A DNA stretch of 64,000 nucleotides from Rhynchopus sp. YZ270_cl-10 (GCA_964035575.1 OZ037882.1:868001-932000); one strand, 5' to 3'. Positions 30,579 through 40,953 are shown, counted from the first letter of the stretch. Notes: generated by a model from the sequence alone, not told the origin. Numbers and translations are program-made.

Positions 30579-31964
30579 ATGTTGAAGGGTTTTTCTATGC
30601 GATTTGTGCGCGACAGAAGGATGATTCGGTTCGGTCGACGCTGGAACACCACACATGTGGCGAGTGAAGTGCCTGCAGCACATCATCACGCAGATGAGAA
30701 CGGAATGACTGCGTTGCACTGGGAAGCAAAGAAAGGTTGTCCTGATGTGGTCAAGTCGCTTATTGATGCAGGGGCAGACATCGAGGCAACGGGCGAGGGT
30801 GGTCATTCCCCTCTGCTTGTGGCTTGTTGTAAAGGCAAGCTCAGTGTTGTGAAGATGCTGGTCGAAGCAGGTGCGTCAGTGTGTGCCATCAATGACAACG
30901 AAGACTCGTGTCTTACCCTTGCAGCACATCATGGACACACCAACATTGTGCGCTATCTTGTGGGCTTGCCAGAGGTGGACGTGGAACACAGCAATCATCC
31001 TCTTAACGGCTTCACTACTGCGTTGAATCATGCGGTATTGAGCGGATACTCTGATATGGTGCAAGTGCTCATTGATGCAGGGGCAGACATCGAGACAACA
31101 GACTTGTGGGAAAATGGGCCTCTGTTCCTGGCGAGTGAGAATGGGAATCTGACAATTGTGAAGATGTTGGTCAAAGCAGGTGCGAAAGTGTGTACCAGAG
31201 GCGAAGACACAGACACGTGTCTTAACATTGCGGCTCGTAATGGACACACCGAGACTGTGCGCTATCTTGTGGGTGTGAAGGATGTGGACGTGAATCACAG
31301 AGTATGGGGAGGCTATGCTGGATTGTACGGTGAGGACTTTTCGCTTTGCGTCACTCCTTTGCACGGTGCGGCGCTCGCAGGTCATACCGATGTGGTGCAG
31401 GTGCTCATTGATGCAGGGGCAGACGTGAATGCAAAGGACGACAACGGTCGTTCGCCTCTGCACTGGGCTAGTGAGTACGGAAGGTTAGCAATTGTGAAGA
31501 TGTTGAGCGAAGCAGGTGCGTCACGTGTACATGGACACACCGAGACTGAAGGAAATATCTATGTGGTGCAGGTGCTCATTGATGCAGGGGTAGACATTGA
31601 GGCAAAGGACCGGATGGGACGTTCTCCTCTGCACTGGGCTTGTGAGGGCGGGAATTTGGCAATTGTGAAGATGTTGGTCAAAGCAGGTGCGAAGGTGTGT
31701 GCCACAGACAACGAAGCTAACACGTGTTTTACCATAGCGGAAAAGAATGGACACACCAACATTGTGCGCTATCTTGAGAAGTTGCGGGGTGTGCACGTGA
31801 AACAGACAGATAGGTTGGGCAACACTGCACTGGAAGCAGCGTCAGAGCAGGGCACTGCGACAAAGGAGGAAGTGAAAGCACTGCAGGAAATGATGAAGAG
31901 TGTTATGGAGCCAGCAGAAGGAGATGTTGGAGGCACAGAAGGGGGTGGCACAACGCAAAGATGA
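30579..31964 (+). CDS. ankyrin-repeat protein
   Basis: 461 residues, one exon. About a dozen ankyrin repeats fill residues ~40-425, with classic TALHWEAKKG, SPLLVACCKG, SPLHWASEYG and SPLHWACEGG helices and DAGADIEA turns. The repeats come in a higher-order unit of three, which recurs four times: a VVKSLIDAGADIEA-type repeat, a VVKMLVEAGASVCA-type repeat and a TNIVRYLVGLP-type repeat. The third unit is shortened around SRVHGHTETEGNIYVVQ, as expected from unequal exchange. The C-terminus is Lys/Glu-rich and then Gly-rich. There is no other domain and no signal peptide; it is probably a protein-binding scaffold. Unlike the gene at 25354 it lacks the ubiquitin-like start. Confidence 0.8.
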   Translation: MLKGFSMRFVRDRRMIRFGRRWNTTHVASEVPAAHHHADENGMTALHWEAKKGCPDVVKSLIDAGADIEATGEGGHSPLLVACCKGKLSVVKMLVEAGASVCAINDNEDSCLTLAAHHGHTNIVRYLVGLPEVDVEHSNHPLNGFTTALNHAVLSGYSDMVQVLIDAGADIETTDLWENGPLFLASENGNLTIVKMLVKAGAKVCTRGEDTDTCLNIAARNGHTETVRYLVGVKDVDVNHRVWGGYAGLYGEDFSLCVTPLHGAALAGHTDVVQVLIDAGADVNAKDDNGRSPLHWASEYGRLAIVKMLSEAGASRVHGHTETEGNIYVVQVLIDAGVDIEAKDRMGRSPLHWACEGGNLAIVKMLVKAGAKVCATDNEANTCFTIAEKNGHTNIVRYLEKLRGVHVKQTDRLGNTALEAASEQGTATKEEVKALQEMMKSVMEPAEGDVGGTEGGGTTQR

Positions 31965-32665
31965 AGGCAAAGGACTGTGAGAGCACGGATGAGGATAAGA
32001 GCGGGAATAGCAGACGAAGCGAAGGGTCGTATTATTCATGCTTTTGCATCAAATGCAGGTAAAAAAATATGCAAAAACCATGTTATTCAGCCTGTTCCTG
32101 CCAGTTTCTACAGGGAAACACTTGGCCCCCTTTACCTTACACCCGTTTTGACCAAAACCAAGAACTTGGCCATTTCGGCAAATTGACCCCACCACAGCAC
32201 GGACGGATTCCGGAAATGCCAATCGCGGCATGTTTTGGGGCTGAAAACCCACTTTTTTTCCAGGGAAAAAATTTGCTTCCGGATGTCGGAATTTTCCGGA
32301 AAATTTCCAGAATTAGGAAACACCCTGGTGCGGACGCGTCTTAGTGAGAAACCCGAAATGGAGTGGGAACGTAGTGGTAATGCAACGAGCTTTTCCCCCC
32401 TCTATAACGTTTTTATTCTCGCTCGAACATTACATCGTATGTGCCAAATCACGAACTCCGCCTGGGGAAATGACATCATCCCTGACAACAAACTTTGTAG
32501 AAACCCACGCATGCGCGATGATGAATGTGATCAAGGTGACTAAGCACACGAGAGGCTTAGGTTCATCTTACAAACTTTTCTTTTATTCAAACAACCCCCT
32601 CCTCCCCCTCTCACAGAATACACCCTTTTGGGTTCTCCAAATTGTCCATTTCTTCGATCTTTGAA
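31965..32665. repeat. region with a transposon-derived module and a hairpin motif
   Basis: 31990-32340 resembles the inside of the element at 40073-40945 (CAGTTTCTACAGG, CTTTACCTTACAC, then one TGACCCCACCAC module at ~32185) but lacks its inverted ends, so it is a fragment. At 32533-32575 lies a complete hairpin motif: CTAAGC at 32540-32545 pairs with GCTTAG at 32555-32560, followed by GTTCATCTTAC. A pyrimidine tract then ends in CACAG at 32616, a good splice acceptor for the next gene. Confidence 0.55.
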
Positions 32666-33424
32666 ATGGTATATCTACAGCAGGCAGGGTCTGGTGCGCA
32701 GTATATACCGGGTCGTCGGTCTCATGCCGTTGGTGTCTTGCCTGAGTATCGTGGGGAGGGGGTTGGGGTGCCGATCCCGGAGAGCAGCAGCAGGATCCCT
32801 GACGGGGTGTCGCAGCAGTATGGGGTAGCGACCTTCAGGTATATTAGGCCTAGCGGGACTGTGGGGCGGTCGTATCGCACACCACGCCCCGAGGTTTTTG
32901 GCAATCCTTACTTCGCTCAGACCCAACCCCCTACGCCGGTCCCAGACTGTAATCCTAACCGCTACGCTCGTACCCCATACCCAGACCCTGCCCCTCCGAA
33001 CACTTCGAAACGCAGCTGGCTTGAGGAAAAGGGGTTGGCGCAAATGACCATCGAAGCTTCAGCGATAAATGGGGTGGACAGCTTTACCCCGTGGAGGCGG
33101 GAGGTGGAGGGAGGGGAGGAGGAGGAGGGTGCAGAGAGCTACCAGGGTGAGGAGGAGCACGGCGGGTCCTGGGGGCGGAACCGGCCGCGGCCGTGGCGGC
33201 ATGGTGTGCGGGAGGCGGTGCCGCTGGCGGAGGGGTGTGTGGGGGTGCAGGGGAGGTACCCGGGGGCGCATGATGCAGCGTCGCCGACGGCAAAGCAAGG
33301 GCGTGCGGCGCTGAAGAGCGAGGTGGCGGGGGTGAACACGAGTGTGCAGGGCTTGTCTGATGCGATCATGACGAGGCATGAGAGGCTGAATCATATGTTC
33401 GCTGCGCATGTGTCAGGGAGGTGA
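32666..33424 (+). CDS. unknown protein, 5' end uncertain
   Basis: 252 residues from the ATG at 32666 (MVYLQQAGSGAQYIPGRRSH). The same frame is open back to a strong acceptor at 32616, so an upstream exon is possible; I could not find one. The N-terminal half is rich in Pro, Tyr, Arg and Gly (YIRPSGTVGRSYRTPRPEVF and repeated NPNRYARTPYPDP-like strings), a composition seen in some microtubule-associated proteins, but no family is recognised. A Glu/Gly-rich middle and an Arg-rich stretch follow. The last 45 residues look helical (AALKSEVAGVNTSVQGLSDA) and may form a coiled coil. The interspersed motif at 33478 starts 54 bases after the stop. Confidence 0.6.
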   Translation: MVYLQQAGSGAQYIPGRRSHAVGVLPEYRGEGVGVPIPESSSRIPDGVSQQYGVATFRYIRPSGTVGRSYRTPRPEVFGNPYFAQTQPPTPVPDCNPNRYARTPYPDPAPPNTSKRSWLEEKGLAQMTIEASAINGVDSFTPWRREVEGGEEEEGAESYQGEEEHGGSWGRNRPRPWRHGVREAVPLAEGCVGVQGRYPGAHDAASPTAKQGRAALKSEVAGVNTSVQGLSDAIMTRHERLNHMFAAHVSGR

Positions 33425-34654
33425 GGGGAGAGGGAGAGGGAGGGAGTGGGGGCACCCATGCTTTTTTTTTGTTTGCTCAGTGCCCTGCGTCCGCCGATGA
33501 ACGGTGAGGCGTTTGCACAACTTCTCTTTGTTTCCCAACCGGGCCCTACATCACACAGCAGGATTCACGTCCCTGTGTTTGCAATGATCCCCGTTCATCT
33601 GATGAGTGAAAGCGGGGGGCGGCACATATCAGATGTAAACCACGAAAAATGGATGTAGGACTGCATTGGTTGGGGTGTCCACCCCCAGGTACAGCCGGTC
33701 ATACCAAAGGTACACTGTTCACGAGAGGGGCTTTGTATTTCATGTCAAACTTTGTTTTGTTGTTGCAATGGTAATTGTGCTTTCATCCAGATGGCTGGCA
33801 TCGTACAGTGGGTCAGTCGGAGGTGCCTGCATCAATAACTTCATTTTTTCTTCACAAATTTGTGGAAACCCACTCAGCTGATGCGCGATAACGGTTGTGC
33901 TCAAGGTGACAAAGCGCAGAGAGGCTTAGGTTCACCTCATACACCTTGGTTCTTCGGTACAATTGTCACGAGAGGGTTTTTTGCATTTCGAGTTTCAATT
34001 CTTCACAGTCAGCTGGATGCTGTGCGACAACGATTGTGTTCAAAGGTGACCAAGCGAGGGTGAGGGTCATCTTATAAACCTGTCTTCTTACTTGGTTATG
34101 TGCACATTCCCCGAGAATGAGCATAATACACCAAGGCACACGAGAGGGCTTTGTATTTCAACTTTCATTTATTCCTGTACTTTATTCTAGAACCATTTGT
34201 GAACTCTGTTTTTCTTGAAAGAAATAAAAACAAAAAATGCCCTCCCTTTTTATCCCCCTAAATTGTACATAATTTTACCGAGCGAGTTTCTCTGGGGTTT
34301 TTCTTCCGTGCCAGCATATGTTCGTCGTAGGAGGGCACTTAACAAAGTGACATTTTTCGACGAAATTTTCGTTCGTCGTGCACGCTTAGGGCATAGCGAG
34401 AGGATAAGTCGTAATCTCATACAAAGTAACGCACCCCTTCCTCTCCAACCCCACGTCTACAAAACTTTCAAGCAGAATTAAACAGAGCACAAATCGAGAG
34501 CACTTTCAAAACATACAAAAAAAAACATTTTCGAAACACCCCTTGAACCCCTTCCTCTCTCTTCACGTCTACAACACCACTTATCATAAACAGAGACACA
34601 CAAATCACACTTGCATCACAAAAACATTTTCAACCCCCATACCCCCCTTCTGCC
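33425..34654. repeat. cluster of all short interspersed motif families
   Basis: In order on the + strand: the GTGCCCTGCGTCCGCC motif (33479-33525), the ~120-bp repeat (33627-33755), a CATCGTACAGTGGGTCAGTC motif (33793-33845), a hairpin-family copy (33899-33945), a second hairpin-family copy (34041-34085) and a final GAGAGGGCTTTGTATTTCAA (34142). The rest to 34654 is AT-rich leader DNA of the next gene with nothing recognised. The motifs are all in one orientation. Confidence 0.6.
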
Positions 34655-36088
34655 ATGGCAGTCAACTATGCGATATACCGTTCTTCTTCCAACGAAAACA
34701 CAGAGGACACACGAGGACACGACACCACAGCCCACCCCACCACCACCACCGCCACCCCGCCTCCTTGCACCTCCTCTACGCTCCTCACCCGCCCCGCAGC
34801 GGTCTTGCTCTCTGAAGTTTCGCGTACTGTCCAGCGTTACGTCGACCCGCCGAAGCATAGACAGAGTGTGTACAGGGTGGATATGGACGGTCTGTATGGT
34901 GCGCAGTTTCGCTTGGAGGTGCGTGGGGTGGAGGGTGCGTGCAGTGGGATAGCGTACATAGATCGGGCAGGGGCGGAGGAGGGGTGTGAGGAGGTGTCGG
35001 TGCGGGACTGTCGTTGGCAGGTGCCCTTCTCGGAGGATGTGCCGTTGGAGGCAGGGTGGTGTGGTGCCTCGGGGGTGTGGCAGGTGGTAGTATATCTGTT
35101 TGCAGACGCGGAGGCGATGGATGTGCAGGAGGAGCACGGTGCGCAGGTACCACAGTACAAAGACCTGACCCAGCCGTGGCAGCTGTGCAGGCAGACGCAG
35201 AGTGGGATTGAGCTGGAAGAAGTACTGTTGAAATGGTTCGATACGCGTGTAGAGCGGTCGCGACAGTATGTAATTTCTTTAGCTCCTTTTACGACCTTTA
35301 TTTGGAAAAAAAAAAAAAATGCCTTTTATTACCACAACAGATCCATCACTGCCGAGCTTCTCGACATCAACCAACAGACCCCACTGCACCACAGCTGCAT
35401 GGGCGTTCTTAAGGGCGCTGTACCGCTGGTCAAAATTCTGCTGCGTCGCATGCCACGTGGCTCTGTGTGTGCACGTGACAAACATCGTCGCACGGCGTTG
35501 CACTACGCTGCCTGCACCGACACGACAACGACACGCAAGCAGGGAGGACACAACGCTGCCTTGGTCGCACTTCTCCTCGATGACGGCGCTATTCCCATCG
35601 ACGCAACGGACTGCAACGGCGACACTGCGCTGCATATGGCCGCACGAAGCGACACCGAACCATGCAAAACCGTCACAGCGCTTCTCGAACGTGGTGCACT
35701 GATCACTGTCAACGCCACCGGCGAGACGCCCCTGAGCACCGCACGGTTGTACGGTGCGCTGCATACGGCAGCGGTGCTGGAGTTGTGGAAGTCGACGTGG
35801 CGGCAGAAGCAGGCGGTGCCAGTAGAGGGGGTGGACATTGCGGTGGCCTCGCAGGGCATTTCGGAGGCGCAGTTGGAGGCAGCGTTCTCGGCCTTCGACA
35901 AGAAGAACACAGGGTTCATCGCGTACAGCGACTACCAACACATCGAGCAGCGGTTTATCAACGAATACGGCATCGGTGTGGGGTCAAATTTGATACAAAG
36001 CACCATGTCCAAGTACGACCTCCTCGTGGACGGGCTGCTCTCATTTGATGCCTTCGCCATGCTCATGAACAAGATTCCGCAGATTTGA
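34655..36088 (+). CDS. ankyrin-repeat protein with C-terminal EF-hand-like region, two exons
   Basis: Exons 34655-35265 and 35341-36088 are joined across a 75-base GT-AG intron (GTATGTAATT to CACAACAG) in phase 2, giving 452 residues. The intron length is divisible by three and has no stop, so an unspliced message would add 25 residues (IWKKKKNAFYYHN-like) that do not resemble protein. Residues ~1-205 match nothing I know. Ankyrin repeats lie at ~212-345 (TPLHHSCMGVLKGAVPLVKI, RTALHYAAC, DTALHMAARSD, TPLSTARLYG). Then an EF-hand-like loop (FDKKNTGFIAYSDY) and a second helical pair (DGLLSFDAFAML) end the protein. The loop lacks some usual calcium ligands. The ATG is preceded by a C-rich leader. 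Confidence 0.75.
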   Translation: MAVNYAIYRSSSNENTEDTRGHDTTAHPTTTTATPPPCTSSTLLTRPAAVLLSEVSRTVQRYVDPPKHRQSVYRVDMDGLYGAQFRLEVRGVEGACSGIAYIDRAGAEEGCEEVSVRDCRWQVPFSEDVPLEAGWCGASGVWQVVVYLFADAEAMDVQEEHGAQVPQYKDLTQPWQLCRQTQSGIELEEVLLKWFDTRVERSRQYVISLAPFTTFIWKKKKNAFYYHNRSITAELLDINQQTPLHHSCMGVLKGAVPLVKILLRRMPRGSVCARDKHRRTALHYAACTDTTTTRKQGGHNAALVALLLDDGAIPIDATDCNGDTALHMAARSDTEPCKTVTALLERGALITVNATGETPLSTARLYGALHTAAVLELWKSTWRQKQAVPVEGVDIAVASQGISEAQLEAAFSAFDKKNTGFIAYSDYQHIEQRFINEYGIGVGSNLIQSTMSKYDLLVDGLLSFDAFAMLMNKIPQI

Positions 36089-36178
36089 AAAAAAAAATTT
36101 TTTTTGAAGTGATTGAACTTTGCCATTCGGTGCGAACCATGTACTTTTCAATTTATTTTCTTTTTTTTTTGGTGGTTT

Positions 36179-36914
36179 CAGGGTTTCCGCCAGGATTTGG
36201 GGTTTCAGAAATTGGGGTGTACCATGAAAACGACCCCCAAAAAAAATTTTTTTCTCCCCGAAAAAGCGGTCGTCGCGCGCTTCGCGCGCGCCTCCCTGGC
36301 AGACACAGGCAGAGAGGCGAAGCGTGCGGGGGGTGCTACAAAAAAATTTTTTGGGAAGGGTTGAAAGGCAGAAGGGGAGGCGCGAGATACGCTCACTACC
36401 GGTTGAGGTGTCACTTCCACTGGGCTGCAGAAGGGCGGTCTTTGGTAGTGGTTCGTTTGGAGGTCGGGGGTGGAAGCTTAACAAGGTAAGGTGTCTTGTG
36501 AGAGGGTGATGGTATTTGCTTTTTTCATTGTACACAGTGATTACAGTGCTGCCGTTGGAACATGTAATAGAAAGTGAATGCACTCGTCGCTTGCACCGAA
36601 GCCTCCTTTAGTTTAGAATATAGCAACATCAAATAACCAGCAACACAGCGCCGCAGGCGCACGGTACGCTACTTTTTTTCTCTTTTTTTCCCTAGATTTT
36701 ACCCCCTTTTCTTCCACTTCTTTTGACACAGCGAGCCAAACGCTCTGCACGGTGGGGTCACATGACCACAGGGGGTCATCTACAACCTCTAAAACCCCAT
36801 TTTTCTCGGGGTGTACTTTGGTACACCCCGAATCCCTGTAAAAATCCAATTTTTTCCGGGAAAAATATTGGGGTGTACCAAAGTACACCCCGGTACACCC
36901 TGGCGGAAACCCTG
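36179..36914. mobile_element. hAT-like element downstream of the ankyrin/EF gene
   Basis: 16-bp inverted ends CAGGGTTTCCGCCAGG (36179-36194 and 36899-36914). The flanks share TGGTTT but do not give a perfect 8-bp duplication. Inside are two GGGGTGTAC-type palindromes near the right end (~36808 and ~36873), a GCGCGCTTCGCGCGC hairpin at ~36276 and a reverse copy of the GCGCCTGCGGCGC hairpin leader at ~36650-36672. Confidence 0.75.
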
Positions 36915-37265
36915 TGGTTTTCAGTATTACTGGGTGATCTATGATCGTCTCCGTGAGACACGTGAAACACGCTGTGAGAGCTTGTCAGAGTGTGTGAAAC
37001 CATAAGGTGAGAGTGCACTGTGGCTTATCTTGCCCATATCATAAAACTTAAGTTAGATACCTGATTTTTGCCTGAAATTTGGTGGAGTTCTGATGGTATT
37101 AAAACCACTATTAGCACCTCCAAACTCATATTTCAAAAGAAAAATCAGGTGGACGTATGCTTTTTTGAGGCATAGTCATCTTTCAATCTCTCTTTTTCTG
37201 GTGTGTCTGCATCCACATCGGTTATCAACTTCACATTTCTTTCATATCAACATAACATACCTCGT

Positions 37266-37366
37266 AGTCCGCCTGAGTTGAGACGGACTTGGCGGACTCG
37301 GGCCGAGTGTCTGGGCGGCTCAGTCGAAAGTCCGCCTCGAGTCCGTCTCAACTCGGGCGGGGTCTT
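37266..37366. repeat. small fold-back repeat
   Basis: CCGCCTGAGTTGAGACGGAC at left is answered by the complement near 37340-37364. The middle has further short TCCGCC/GGCGGA pairs, so the whole ~100 bases can fold into one GC-rich stem. The rest of 36915-37817 is AT-rich leader DNA; 37379-37520 recurs at 61626-61755. Confidence 0.6.
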
Positions 37367-37817
37367 GGTGGGATTTTTTTTGTCACCTCATGAAATGAAG
37401 GAGGAAATGGAAACAAAGCATTTTGAACACATTTTGTGATTCTGGGGACGAACCGCACTGCAGAGCCACTCCTCACCAAACAGGTCGAGGTGCGTGCGTT
37501 TCACCACAACCTCTCCCATGGGTTTTATCGTGTGATGAGTGTTAAGTTTCAATTTTGTTTTTCTTTATGCCTGCCGCAGATGTGTCCCTCAGAGGAATTG
37601 CTTTTTTGATTTGTGCAAGGCTTCCGCCGCCGAAAAAAGGAAGCTTTTTTTTTCCCTCCATCATTTTGGTGTTACGAATGCAAGCCCCTTTACAGGAGCC
37701 AGCGCAAGCTGTCGAAACAAAACAAAAATAGAACGCATTTTTTGTACGTCTTTTGTATTTCAAAAAAGGGGGTGCTTTATTTATATAGTCTTCAGGAATC
37801 ATTCGATAAAAATATAA

Positions 37818-39278
37818 ATGTTGCGAGCATGCGTGGCAGTGCTGTTGTGTGTACCATTCGCTAGCTGTCTTGCAACCTGTGACACGTACAAGGACGTCAC
37901 TACTGTTGGCGATCTGGGCGTTTCCATGGATAACAAACCATACGGCTCGCAGACAAAGTGCTTCTATATCGGGTGCGAAGGCAAGTTTGTTCATTTTGAA
38001 ACTATAGATGGTGATTGGGATCTCGCGGTGTGCGAGCAACCCAACCCTGGGAAGTGGGACTATCCCAAGGGATCCTCATTGACCATGTACATTAATGCCT
38101 CCCAATCTGGAGATACCTACAGTGGAATAAGATCCTTCTACCAGAACCCAAACCCTGGGTCGTTTGTGTTGGCAGGTCCGGTTTATGTGGAGTACATAAC
38201 TGGTTATTGTGATTATGGGCCAGTAGACTTTGCCTTTACCTTCGTGTGTTCGGTTGCGACTGCAGTACCACCCACACCAGCACCAGTCACACGTGCGCCA
38301 GGTGTGGGCTACCTATGTGACGAGGAGACCGAGCTGCCTAGTTCTGGGAACGTGAATTTTTCGCGAGACAGCTTCAACACTTACACGCAGTGTTGGTACC
38401 TAGGGTGCGATGAGGTCGTTGTGCTCGAAGTTACAAGCATGTACTTGGTCTACGAAGCCACCTTGGAAATGTACAGTTCATCTGGGAACGGCGGGTACAC
38501 CGGCGCGAGAACCCTCAGCGGTTCCATTACCTCCAGCACCGAGATTGTGTTGACAGGTCCGGTCTTTTTGCAGTTCCGATCATCTGGGAACATGATAGAA
38601 GGAACGTCTAAGTTTTATTTACAGTACCAATGCGTGAAAGCGACCAGTGCACCACCCACACACGCGCCACCTACACTTGCACCACCTACACCTGCACCAC
38701 CTACTCTTGCACCTACGCCCGCACCACCCACACCTGCACCGCCTACACCTGCACCACCCACACCCGCACCACCGACACCCGCACCGCCCACACTTGCACC
38801 ACCTACACCCGCACCACCGACACTTGCACCTACGCCCGCACCACCCACACTTGCGCCGCCTACACCCGCACCAGTGACGCACGCGCCAGACACAAGTGCA
38901 CCGACCCCAGCCCCCACAGATGCGCGAGACATTCCCAATGCGTGTAGAACTAACCCGTGTGGCCCTGGACAGCACTGCATTGACCTCAGCAACAGCAGTG
39001 ATCCGGGAGCAGGTTTCCTGTGCTCGTGCGCTGGAGACGACATAGTCGCACTCAGGAAGCCTGCGACATGCACCGCAGATGGGGGCAGCAACCACACGTG
39101 GCTGTACATTGTTGTGCCGGTGGGTGTGGCCTGCATTCTTGGTCTTGCCTTTGCGGTGGCTAAGTTCACGGGGGTGTGCAAGACAAAGCCAAGCAACAGC
39201 AGCAGCAGCGAAGAAGTTCTGCTTGAGGATGACATGTGCACAGATCAGATGGACCCGATTACAACGCTTATTTCATAA
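37818..39278 (+). CDS. type I surface protein with Thr-Pro stalk and EGF-like module, copy 1
   Basis: 486 residues. Signal peptide 1-19 ([19 protein letters not shown]). Two related Cys-containing beta domains lie at ~20-145 and ~165-272; each has a QxK/CxYxGC strand, an L-x-MY strand and a VLxGPVxxxY/F strand, somewhat CUB-like. A mucin-like stalk of [12 protein letters not shown] repeats spans ~276-366. A six-Cys EGF-like module lies at ~375-418 ([17 protein letters not shown]). One membrane helix spans ~428-450 ([20 protein letters not shown]), with a short acidic tail. The protein is plausibly displayed on the cell surface with its stalk O-glycosylated (inference). No family name is known to me. 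Confidence 0.8.
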   Translation: MLRACVAVLLCVPFASCLATCDTYKDVTTVGDLGVSMDNKPYGSQTKCFYIGCEGKFVHFETIDGDWDLAVCEQPNPGKWDYPKGSSLTMYINASQSGDTYSGIRSFYQNPNPGSFVLAGPVYVEYITGYCDYGPVDFAFTFVCSVATAVPPTPAPVTRAPGVGYLCDEETELPSSGNVNFSRDSFNTYTQCWYLGCDEVVVLEVTSMYLVYEATLEMYSSSGNGGYTGARTLSGSITSSTEIVLTGPVFLQFRSSGNMIEGTSKFYLQYQCVKATSAPPTHAPPTLAPPTPAPPTLAPTPAPPTPAPPTPAPPTPAPPTPAPPTLAPPTPAPPTLAPTPAPPTLAPPTPAPVTHAPDTSAPTPAPTDARDIPNACRTNPCGPGQHCIDLSNSSDPGAGFLCSCAGDDIVALRKPATCTADGGSNHTWLYIVVPVGVACILGLAFAVAKFTGVCKTKPSNSSSSEEVLLEDDMCTDQMDPITTLIS

Positions 39279-40072
39279 GCACGTTGTGTCAAGTGTTGAG
39301 CTCCAGCTCCCCCACCCCTCCACCCACGCACCCACCCCCGGCCAGAGTGAGGCCAGAGTGTTGTTCCGAGTTGTATGAGGTCTGGCTTCTTTGAATTTTC
39401 AGGTCCTGGGCTTACGACTCTAAACTGCCTTTCAAAGTTTTTGCGCTTTTTCCTCTGCCTCGGAACAATAATCACATTTTTTTTTCCAGATGTAACCCAC
39501 GAAATGGATGTAGAACTGCATGGTTGGGTCACCCCGGCAGCCGGTCATTGTACCAAGGTACACTGTTCACGAGAGGGCTTTTGTATTTCAAGTCAACATT
39601 ATTTTTTTGTTCTTTCATGGGAGTCAGGCCAGCTTATTGCACACGGGAGAGCTGCCACATCCAGGGGTGAGATGTGCTGCCTGAAAATGACTGGGCTGGG
39701 GTATAAAGAGGTCGCGTTATTCGCCGGTTGTGAACCGCCTCCGTCACGTCCCACCCCTTTGCATGAACTCGACTGAGATGCGTTTTTAGCACGTTTCAAC
39801 TACCCTTTCTTTTCCCCCACGCCCTTTTGTGCAAAGCCGCGAGATGAAGTTTGAATGATCTGCATTTTCGCATGACCCTGACGAACAATCAAAGAGCACT
39901 CCTCCCTCGGCTCGATCTGTCAATACAAACAAAAAAGTTATAGCTGTAACATCCTTTACTCCCCCCCATGAGGTAAAGGATACTAACGGTTAGAAAAACA
40001 AAACTCAACAAAAAAGAGAGAATGCACAAGAACAAACACCCAAAAAAAAAAAAAAAAAAGCTTCATAAAAAC
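39279..40072. other. 3' flank of surface gene 1
   Basis: Contains a ~120-bp interspersed repeat copy at 39487-39600. It also has a frame-open stretch ending in LKMTGLGYKEVALFAGCEPP and a stop at 39776, which recurs at 47946 in unit 2. That stretch has no credible start and is probably not a gene. The region ends at CTTCATAAAAAC, the insertion site of two transposons. Confidence 0.45.
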
Positions 40073-40945
40073 CAGAGCTCGCGCTAAAGTCCATCCCTCA
40101 TCCCGGGATTTTTGGGGGTTTTGGTAGGAACGTTTTTTTTTTGCAGTACGGGGATTTCATTAAGAAACCAGAAGTTCTAATATTGTTGAGTAAGACCACC
40201 ACATAGTGGACTTGCATATACATGTGACCCCGCCGTGGAACGCAATTGGCTCGGAAAGTCAAAAGAAAGAGGAGAAAAAAGAAAAGGAAAAAAAAAAAAA
40301 GTTGGTTACCGTGCGCCTGCGGCGCTGCCTGTTCCCTTCCAGTTTCTACAGGCAAACACTTGCCCCCTTTACCTTACACTGACGGGTTTTGACCAAAACC
40401 AAGAACTTGTCCATTTCGGCAAATTGACCCCACCACAGAACGGACGAATTCCGGAAATGCAAATGCCGGTGTTTTCGCGCATTTTCATGTTGCAAGACGT
40501 CAGGATCAGGGAGAGAAAATCTGGTTGTGGGATTTACATTGGCCCTCTTTACCCACATGGATTTTGACCAAAACCAAAAAATTGGCCATTTCGGCAAAGT
40601 GACCCCACCACAGCGCGGACGGATTCCGGAAATTCCAATCGCGGTATGTTTTGGGGCTGAAAACCCACTGATTTTCAGGAGAAATATTGCTTCCAAATCT
40701 CGGAATTTTCCGAATTTTCCTGAAAATGACCCTTGTTTACGAGTATGGGTTCATATTTTGCGAAAATTTAAGTCACTAAAATTTTGTCCATTTTTCCGTA
40801 TATACCCCACCACAAGCCGGGATTGGCCCGGAAATGCCACAAAACGGGGTTTCCGGGCCTCCCCAGCTAACCTTTTCAAGGAACGTTTTTCCGTACCCGA
40901 AATCCATTTTTTCCCCATTTTTTCCCATAATTAGCGCGACCACTG
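40073..40945. mobile_element. hAT-like element, short form
   Basis: The left end CAGAGCTCGCGCTAA and a right end complementary to CAGTGGTCGCGCTAA are flanked by an exact 8-bp duplication ATAAAAAC (40065-40072, 40946-40953). Same family as 28774-30214, but without the nested element. The empty site is present in unit 2 near 48228. It holds three TGACCCCACCAC-type modules. Confidence 0.9.
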
Positions 40946-40953
40946 ATAAAAAC

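Noticed and set aside
32533-32575. tRNA gene suggested by GGTTCATCTT-type B-box strings
   Set aside because: No acceptor stem, anticodon arm or cloverleaf could be drawn around any copy. Kept instead as a stem-loop motif.
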